NCBI GenBank assembly: GCA_946902985.2
Contig: OX336388.2
Span: 1,695,855,978-1,695,919,977 of the forward strand
Reading direction: 5' to 3'
From: Meconema thalassinum
Taxonomy: Eukaryota; Arthropoda; Insecta; Orthoptera; Tettigoniidae
Length of the DNA stretch: 64,000 bases
Positions 51,301 through 61,216 of this stretch are shown here, in pieces (within the stretch, counting starts at the first letter, position 1; each line of letters starts with the position of its first letter). The position numbers and the translations under genes are program-made. The notes under the pieces were generated by a model, which was not told where the DNA came from, did no database searches, and saw only the letters and a list, made by a program, of their open reading frames with translations.

Positions 51301-53210
51301 ACTTCGATACTAATTATGACAGGTAACTGTAACTTCTTTACTAATTATAACAAGTAACTTTAATTTCGATACAAATTATGGCAGGTAACTGTAACTTCGG
51401 TACTAATTATGACAAGTCCCTGTAATTTCGATACAAATTATGACAGGTAACAGTAACTTCGATACTAATTATGACAGGAAAGTGTAACTTCGTTACTAAT
51501 TATGACAAGTAACTGTAATTTCGATACAAATTATGACAGGTAACTGTAAATTAGTTACCAATTATGACAAGTAACAGTACCTTCGAAGCTAATTATGACA
51601 GGAAACTGTAACTTCGATACTAATTATGACAAGTAACTGTAACTTCGATACTAATTATGACAGGTAACTGTAACTTCGTGACTAATTATGACAAGTAACT
51701 GTAATTTCGATACAAATTATGGCAGGTAACTGTAACTTCGATACTAGTTATGACAGGTAACTGTAACTTCGATACTAATTATGACAAGTAACTGCAATTT
51801 CGATACAAATTATGGGTAACTGTAACTTCGATACTAATTATGACAGGAAACAGTAACTTCGATACTAATTATGACAAGTAACAGTAACTTCGATACTAAT
51901 TATGACAAGAAACTGTAATTTCGAAACTAATTATGACAGGTAACTGTAACATCGTTACTAATTATGACAAGTAACTGCAATTTCGATACAAATTATGGCA
52001 GGTAACTGTAACTTCGATACTAATTATGACAGGTAACAGTAACTTCGATACTAATTATGACAAGTAACTGTTACTTCCATACTAATTATGACAGGTAACA
52101 ATAACTTCGATACTAATTATGACAGGAAAGTGTAACTTCGTTACTAATTATGACAAGTAACTGTAATTTCGATACAAATTATGACAGGTAACTGTAACTT
52201 CGTTACTAATTATGACAAGTAACAGTACCTTCGATGCTAATTATGACAAGTAACTGTAACTTCGATACTAATTATGACAAGGAACGGTAATTTCGATACA
52301 AATTATGGCAGGTAACTGTAACTTCGTTACTAATTATGACAGGTAACTGTAACTTCGATACTAATTATGACAAGTAACTGTAACGTCGATACTAATTATG
52401 ACAGGTAACTGTAACTTCGATACTAATTATGACAAGAAACTCTAACTTCGTTACTAATTATGACAAATAACTGTAATTTAGATAAAAAATTATGGTGGGT
52501 AACTCTAACTTCAATACTAATTATGACAGATAACAGTAACTTCGATACTAATTATGACAGGTAACTGTAACTTCGTTACTAATTATGACAAGTAACTTTA
52601 ATTTCGATACAAATTATGGCAGGTAACTGTAACTTCGTTACTTATTATGACAAGTCCCTGTAATTTCGATACAAATTATGGCAGGTATCTGTAACTTCCA
52701 TATTAATTATGACAGGTAACAGTAACTTCGATACTAATTATGACAGGTAAGTATAACATCGTTACTAATTATGACAAGTAACTGTAATTTCGATACAAAT
52801 TATGACAGGTAACTGTAACTTCGTTACTTATTATGACAAGTAACAGTACCTTCGATGCTAATTATGACAGGAAACTGTTACTTCGATACTAATTATGACA
52901 AGTAACTGTAACTTCGATACTAATGATGACAGGTAACTGTAACTACGTTACTAGTTATGACAAGTAACTGTAATTTCGATACAAATTATGGCAGGTAACT
53001 GTAACTTCTATACTAATTATGACAGGTAACAGTAACTTCGATACTAATTATGACAAGTAACAGTAACTTCGATACTTATTATGACAAGAAACTGTAATTT
53101 CGAAACTAATTATGACAGGTAACTGTAACTTCTTTACTAATTATGACAAGTAACTGTAATATCGATACAAATTATGGCAGGTAACTGTAACTTCGATTCT
53201 AATTATGACA

Positions 53211-53224
53211 GGTAATTTACTTCG
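53211..53224 (+). other. Scar GGTAATTTACTTCG shared by units 3 and 4
   Basis: GGTAATTTACTTCG replaces GGTAACAGTAACTTCG, a small deletion with changed bases. It is at 53,211 and 62,419 but not in units 1 or 2 (about 25,065 and 38,997 read GGTAACAGTAAC). It marks units 3 and 4 as sisters. Confidence 0.85.
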
Positions 53225-54450
53225 ATACAAATTATGACAAGTAACTGTAACTTCGATACTAATTATGAGAGGTAACTGTTACTTCGATATTAATAATGAC
53301 AATTAACTCTAACTTCGTTACTAATTATGACAAGTAACTGTAATGTTCATAAAAAATTATGGCAGGTAACTGTAACTTCGATACTAATTATGACAGGTAA
53401 CAGTAACTTCGATACTAATTATGACAAGTAACAGTAACTTCGATACTAATTATGACAAGAAACTGTAATTTCGAAACTAATTATGACAGGTAACTGTAAC
53501 ATCGTTACTAATTATGACAAGTAACTGTAATTTCGATACAAATTATGGCAGGTAACTGTAACTTCGATACTAATTATGACAGGTAACAATAACTTCGATT
53601 CAAATAATGACAAGTAACTGTAACTTCGATACTAATTATGACAGGTAATTGTTACTTCGATATTAATAATGACAATTAACTCTAACTTCGTTACTAATTA
53701 TGACAAGTAACTGTAATTTTCATAAAAAAAATTATGGCAGGTAACTGTAACTTCGATACTAGTTATGACAGGTAAGAGTAACTTCGATACTAATTATGAC
53801 AAGTAACTGTAACTTCGATACTAATTATGACAGGTAACTGTAACATCGTTACTAATTATGACAAGTAACTGTAATTTCGATACAATTTATGGCAGGTAAT
53901 TGTAATTTCGATACTAATTATGACAGGTAACAGTACCTTCGATGCTAATTATGACAGGAAACTGTTACTTCGATACTAATTATGACAAGTAACTGTAACT
54001 TCGATATTAATGATGACAGGTAACTGTAACTACGTTACTACTTATGACAAGTAACTGTAATTTCGATACAAATTATGGCAGGTAACACTAACATCGATAC
54101 TAATTATGACAGGTAACAGTATCTTCGATACTAATTATGACAAGTAACTATAACATCGATACAAATTATGACAGGTAACTGTAACTTCGATACTAATTAT
54201 GACAAGAAACTCTAACTTCGTTACTAATTATGACAAGTAACTGTAATTATGATAAAAATTATGGTGGGTAACTGTAACTTCAATACTAATTATGACAGGT
54301 CACAGTAACTTCGATACTTATTATGACAGGTAACTGTAACTTCGTTACTAATTATGACAAGTAACTTTAATTTCGATACAAATTATGGCAGGTAACTGTA
54401 ACTTCGTTAACAATTATGACAAGTCCCTGTAATTTTGATACAAATTATGG

Positions 54451-57400
54451 CAGGTAACTGCAACTTCCATACTAATTATGACAGGTAACAATAACTTCGA
54501 TACTAATTATGACAGGAAAGTGTAACTTCGTTACTAATTATGACAAGTAACTGTAATTTCGATACAAATTATGACAGGTAACTGCAACTTCGTTACTAAT
54601 TATGACAAGTAACAGTACCTTCGATGCTAATTATGACAGGTAACTGTAACTTCGATACTAATTATGACAAGGAACTGTAATTTCGATACAAATTATGGCA
54701 GGTAACTGTAACTTAGTTACTAATTATGACAAGTAACTGTAATTTCGATACAAAATTTGGCAGGTAACTGTAACTTCGATACTAATTATGTCAGGTAACA
54801 GTAACTTCGATACTAATTATGACAAGTAACTGTAACTTCGATACTAATTAAGACAGGTAACTGTAACTTCGATACTAATTATGACAAGATACTCTAACTT
54901 CGTTACTAATTATGACAGGTAACAGTAACTTCGATACTAATTACGACAGGTAACTGTAACTTCGTTACTAATTATGACAAGTACCTTTAATTTCGATAAA
55001 AATTATGGCAGGTAACTGTAACTTCGTTACTAATTATGACAAGTCCCTGTAATTTCGATACAAATTATGGCAGGTATCTGTAACTTCCATACTAATTATG
55101 ACAGGTAACAGTAACTTCGATACTAATTATAACAGGAAAGTGTAACATCGTTACTAATTATGACAAGTAACTGTAATTTCGATACAAATTATGACAGGTA
55201 ACTGTAACTTCGTTACTTATTATGACAAGTAATAGTATCTTCGATGCTAATTATGACAGGAAACTGTTACTTGGATACTAATTATGACAAGTAACTGTAA
55301 CTTCGATACTAATGATGACAGGTAACTGTAACTACGTTCCTACTTATGACAAGTAACTGTAATTTCGATACAAATTATGGCAGGTAACTGTAACTTCGAT
55401 ACTAATTTTGACAGGTAACAGTAACTTCGATACAAATTATGACAAGTAACAGTAACTTCGATACTAATTATGACAAGAAACTGTAATTTCGAAACTAATT
55501 ATGACAGGTAACTGTAACATCGTTACTAATTATGACATGTAACTGTAATTTCGATACAAATTAAGGCAGGTAACTGTAACTTCGATACTAATTATGACAG
55601 GTAACTGTAACTTCGATACAAATTATGACAAGTAACTGTAACTTCGATACTATTTATGACAGGTAACTGTTACTTCGATATTAATAATGACAATTAACTC
55701 TAACTTCGTTACTAATTATGACAAGTAACTGTAATTTTCATAAAAAAATTATGGCAGGTAACTGTAACTTCGATACTAATTATGACAAGGAACAGTAATT
55801 TCGATACAAATTATGGCAGGTAACTGTAACTTCGATACTAATTATGACAGGTAAGAGTAACTTCGATACTAATTATGACAAGTAACTGTAACTTCGATAC
55901 TAATTATGACAGGTAACTGTAACATCGTTACTAATTATGACAAGTAACTGTAATTTCGATACAAATTATGGCAGGTAATTATAATTTCGATACTAATTAT
56001 GACAGGTAACAGTAACGTCGATACTAATTATGACAAGTAACTGTAACTTCGATACTTATTATGACAGGTAACTGTAACCTCGTTACTAATTATGACAAGT
56101 AACTGTAATTTCGATACAAATTGTGGCTGGTAACTGTAACTTCGATACTAATTATGACAGGTAACAGTAACATCGATACTAATTATGACAAGTAACTGTA
56201 ACTTCGATACTTATTATGACAGGTAACTGTAACCTCGTTACTAATTATGACAAGTAACTGTAATTTCGATACAAATTATGGCAGGTAACTGTAACTTCGA
56301 TACTAATTATGACAAGTAACTGTAACATCGATACTAATTATAATAAGTAACTGTAACTTCGATACTAATTATTACAGGTAATTGTAACTTCGTTACTAAT
56401 TATGACAAGTAACTGTAATTTCGTTACAAATTATGGCGGGTAATTTCGATACTAATTGTGACAGGTAACAGTAACTTCGATACTAATTATGACAAGTAAC
56501 AGTAACTTCGATACTAATTATGACAAGTAACTGTAACTTCGATACTAATTATGACAGGTAACTGTAACTTCGCGACTAATTATGACAAGTAACTGTAATT
56601 ACGATACAAATTATGTCAGGTAACTGTAACTTCGATACTAATTATGACAGGTAACTGTAACTTCGATACTAATTATGACAAGGAACTGTAATTTCGATAC
56701 AAATTATGGCAGGTAACTGTAACTTCGTTACTAATTATGACAAGTAACTGTAATTTCGATACAAATATTGGCAGGTAACTGTAACTTCGATACTAATTAT
56801 GTCAGGTATCAGTAACTTCGATACTAATTATGACAAGTAACTGTAACTTCGTTACTAATTTTGACAGGTAACTGTAACTTCGTGACTAATTATGACAAGT
56901 AACTGTAATTTCGATACAAATTATGGCAGGTAACTGTAACTTCGATACTAATTATGACAGGTAACAGTAACTTCGATACTAATTATGACAAGTAACTGTA
57001 ACTTCGATACAAGTTATGACAGGTAACTGTAACTTCGATACTAATTATGACAAGAAACTCTAACTTCGTTACTAATTATGACAAGTAACTGTAATTTAGA
57101 TAAAAAATTATGGTGGGTAACTGTAACTTCAATATTAATTATGACAGATAACAGTAACTTCGATACTAATTATGACAGGTAACTGTAACTTCGTTACTAA
57201 TTATAACAAGTAACTTTAATTTCGATACAAATTATGGCAGGTAACTGTAACTTCGGTACTAATTATGACAAGTCCCTGTAATTTCGAAACAAATTATGAC
57301 AGGTAACAGTAACTTCGATACTAATTATGACAGGAAAGTGTAACATCGTTACTAATTATGACAAGTAACTGTAATTTCGATACAAATTATGGCAGGTAAT

Positions 57401-58414
57401 TGTAATTTCGATACTAATTCTGACAGGTTACAGTAACTTCGATACTAATTATGACAAATAACAGTTACTTCGATACTAATTATGACAAGTAACTGTAACT
57501 TCGATACTAATTATGACAGGTAACTGTAACTTCGCGACTAATTATGACAAGTAACTGTAATTTCGGTACAAATTATGGCAGGTAACTGTAACTTCGATAC
57601 TAATTATGACAGGTAACTGTAACTTCGATACTAATTATGACAAGGAACTTTAATTTCGATACAAATTATGGCAGGTAACTGTAACTTCGTTACTAATTAG
57701 GACAAGTAACTGTAATTTCGATACAAATATTGGCAGGTAACTGTAACTTCGATACTAATTATGTCAGGTATCAGTAACTTCGATACTAATTATGACAAGT
57801 AACTGTAACTTCGTTACTAATTATGACAGGTAACTGTAACTTCGTGACTAATTATGACAAGTAACTGTAATTTCGATACAAATTATGGCAGGTAACTGTA
57901 ACTTCGATACTAATTATGACAGGTAACAGTAACTTCGATACTAATTATGACAAGTAACTGTAACTTCGATACAAGTTATGACAGGTAACTGTAACTTCGA
58001 TACTAATTATGACAAGAAACTCTAACTTCGTTACTAATTATGACAAGTAACTGTAATTTAGATAAAAATTATGGTGGGTAACTGTAACTTCAATACTAAT
58101 TATGACAGATAACAGTAACTTCGATACTAATTATGACAGGTAACTGTAACTTCGTTACTAATTATAACAAGTAACTTTAATTTCGATACAAATTATGGCA
58201 GGTAACTGTAACTTCGGTACTAATTATGACAAGTCCCTGTAATTTCGAAACAAATTATGACAGGTAACAGTAACTTCGATACTAATTATGACAGGAAAGT
58301 GTAACTTCGTTACTAATTATGACAAGTAACTGTAATTTCGATAAAAAATTATGACAGGTAACTGTAACGTCGTTACCAATTATGACAAGTAACAGTACCT
58401 TCGATGCTAATTAT
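54451..58414 (+). repeat. Replaced interior of unit 3
   Basis: Mosaic satellite. About 54,451-55,545 follows the 15,060-16,230 lineage (CTGCAACTTCCATAC, ATTAAGACAGG, TTACGACAGG) but lacks two monomers including a TTAGATAAAAAA monomer near 54,915. About 55,550-55,970 follows the 2,110-2,720 lineage (shared ATTAAGGCAGG at 55,562/2,128). 56,280-58,400 is related to the right half of the large unit and holds a 962-bp tandem duplication. Confidence 0.7.
56522..58346 (+). repeat. 962-bp (31-monomer) tandem duplication
   Basis: TTCGCGACTAAT occurs at 56,569 and 57,531 and CGGTAC at 57,254 and 58,215. The offset is 962, falling to 961 after an A-run difference (GATAAAAAATT against GATAAAAATT). TTCGAAACAAATTATGAC is shared by both. 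The CGCG variant is found nowhere else that I noticed. The duplication is confined to unit 3 in this window. Confidence 0.8.
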
Positions 58415-61216
58415 GACAGGTAACTGTAACATCGTTACTAATTATGACAAGTAACTGCAATTTCGATACAAATTATGGCAGGTAACTGTTACTTCGATAC
58501 TAATTATGACACGTAACAGTAACTTCGATACTAATTATGACAAGAAACTGTAACTTCCATACTAATTATGACAGGTAACAATAACTTCGATACTAATTAT
58601 GACAGGAAAGTGTAACTTCGTTACTAATTATGACAAGTAACTGTAATTTCGATACAAATTATGACAGGTAACTGTAACTTCGTTACTAATTATGACAAGT
58701 AACAGTACCTTCGATGCTAATTATGACAAGTAACTGTAACTTCGATACTAATTATGACAAGGAACGGTAATTTCGATACAAATTATGGCAGGTAACTGTA
58801 ACTTCGTTACTAATTATGACAAGTAACTGTAATTTCGATACAAAATTTGGCAGGTAACTGTAACTTCGATACTAATTATGTCAGGTAACAGTAACTTCGA
58901 CACTAATTATGACAAGTAACTGTAACTTCGATACTAATTATGACAGGTAACTGTAACTTCGATACTAATTATGACAAGAAACTCTAACTTCGTTACTAAT
59001 TATGACAAGTAACTGTAATTTAGATAAAAAATTATGGTGGGTAACTCTAACTTCAATACTAATTAAGACAGGTAACAGTAACTTCGATACTAATTATGAC
59101 AGGTAACTGTAACTTCGTTACTAATTATGACAAGTAACTTTAATTTCGATACAATTTATGGCAGGTAACTGTAACTTCGTTACTAATTATGACAAGTCCC
59201 TGTAATTTCGATACAAATTATGGCAGGTATCTGTAACTTCCATACTAATTATGACAGGTAACAGTAACTTCGATACTAATTATGACAAGTAACAGTAACT
59301 TCGATACTAATTATGACAAGAAACTGTAATTTCGAAACTAATTATGACAGGTAACTGTAACATCGTTACTAATTATGACAAGTAACTGTAATTTCGATAA
59401 AAATTATGGCAGGTAACTGTAACTTCGATACTAATTATGACAGGTAACAGTATCTTCGATACTAATTATAACAAGTAACTATAACTTCGATACAAATTGA
59501 GACAGGTTACTGTAACATCGATACTAATTATGACAAGAAACTCTACCTTCGTTACTAAATATGACAAGTAACAGTAATTTTGATAAAAAATTATGGTAGG
59601 TAACTGTAACTTCAATACTAATTATGACAGGTAACAGTAACTTCGATACTAATTATGAAAAGTAACTGTAACTTCGATACTAATTATAATATGTAACTGT
59701 AACTTCGATACTAAATATTACAGGTAATTGTAACTTCGTTACTAATTATGACAAGTAACTGTAATTTCGTTACAAATTATGGCAGGTAATTGTAATTTCG
59801 ATACTAATTGAAACAGGTAACAGTAACTTCGATACTAATTATGACAAGTAACAGTAACTTCGATACTAATTATGACAAGTAACTGTAACTTCGATACTAA
59901 TTTTGACAGGTAACTGTAACTTCGTGACTAATTATGGCAAGTAACTGTAATTTCGATACAAATTATGGCAGGTAACTTTAACTTCGATACTAATTATGAC
60001 AGGTAACTGTAACTTCGATACTAATTATGACAAGGAACTGTAATTTCGATACAAATTATGGCAGGTAACTGTAACTTCGTTACTAATTATGACAAGTAAC
60101 TGTAATTTCGATACAAATATTGGCAGGTAACTGTAACTTCGATACTAATTATGTCAGGTATCAGTAACTTCGATACTAATTATGACAAGTAACTGTAACT
60201 TCGTTACTAATTATGACAGGTAACTGTAACTTCGTGACTAATTATGACAAGTAACTGTAATTTCGATACAAATTATGGCAGGTAACTGTAACTTCGATAC
60301 TAATTATGACAGGTAACAGTAACTTCGATACTAATTATGACAAGTAACTATAACTTTGATACAAGTTATGACAGGTAACTGTAACTTCGATACGAATTAT
60401 GACAAGAAACTCTAACTTCGTTACTAATTATGACAAGTAACTGTAATTTAGATAAAAAATTATGGTGGGTAACTGTAATTTCAACACTAATTATGACAGA
60501 TAACAGTATCTTCGATACTAATTATGACAGGTAACTGTAACTTCTTTACTAATTATAACAAGTAACTTTAATTTCGATACAAATTATGGCAGGTAACTGT
60601 AACTTCGGTACTAATTATGACAAGTCCCTGTAATTTCGATACAAATTATGACAGGTAACAGTAACTTCGATACTAATTATGACAGGAAAGTGTAACTTCG
60701 TTACTAATTATGACAAGTAACTGTAATTTCGATACAAATTATGACAGGTAACTGTAACTTAGTTACCAATTATGACAAGTAACAGTACCTTCGATGCTAA
60801 TTATGACAGGAAACTGTAACTTCGATACTAATTATGACAAGTAACTGTAACTTCGATACTAATTATGACAGGTAACTGTAACTTCGTGACTAATTATGAC
60901 AAGTAACTGTAATTTCGATACAAATTATGGCAGGTAACTGTAACTTCGATACTAGTTATGACAGGTAACTGTAACTTCGATACTAATTATGACAAGTAAC
61001 TGCAATTTCGATACAAATTATGGGTAACTGTAACTTCGATACTAATTATGACAGGTAACAGTAACTTCGATACTAATTATGACAAGTAACAGTAACTTCG
61101 ATACTAATTATGACAAGAAACTGTAATATCGAAACTAATTATGACAGGTAACTGTAACATCGTTACTAATTATGACAAGTAACTGCAATTTCGATACAAA
61201 TTATGGCAGGTAACTG

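Larger units (their letters stand above)
37795..52008 (+). repeat. Large higher-order unit 2 (14,214 bp)
   Basis: Collinear with unit 1 over its full length. The net 279 bp excess over unit 1 equals nine monomers: +248 (near 47,281-47,528), -31 (near 48,010) and +62 (near 48,296). Private single-base differences exist, for example ACTCGAACTTCG near 44,653 against ACTCTAACTTCG in unit 1. The last part (from 49,208) is also repeated from 58,415 in unit 3 with offset 9,207-9,208, including the short ATTATGGGTAAC scar (37,591, 51,805 and 61,013). Confidence 0.85.
52009..61216 (+). repeat. Large higher-order unit 3 (about 9.2 kb, interior replaced)
   Basis: The left arm (52,009 to about 54,450) matches unit 2 with offset 14,214, and the right arm (58,415 to 61,216) matches unit 2 with offset 9,207. 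The interior 54,451-58,414 (3,964 bp) stands where unit 2 has 40,237-49,207 (8,971 bp). The switch at 54,450 is within a monomer: unit 2 reads CTGTAACTTCCATATT, unit 3 CTGCAACTTCCATAC. Unit 3 and unit 4 share this switch and the ATTATGACAGGTAATTTACTTCG scar (53,211 and 62,419). Confidence 0.8.

Noticed and set aside
37795..52008. Unit 2 as a simple assembly duplication of unit 1
   Set aside because: The units differ by three whole-monomer indels, a conversion-like patch and private substitutions, so they are distinct loci. Long reads would still be needed to exclude misassembly.
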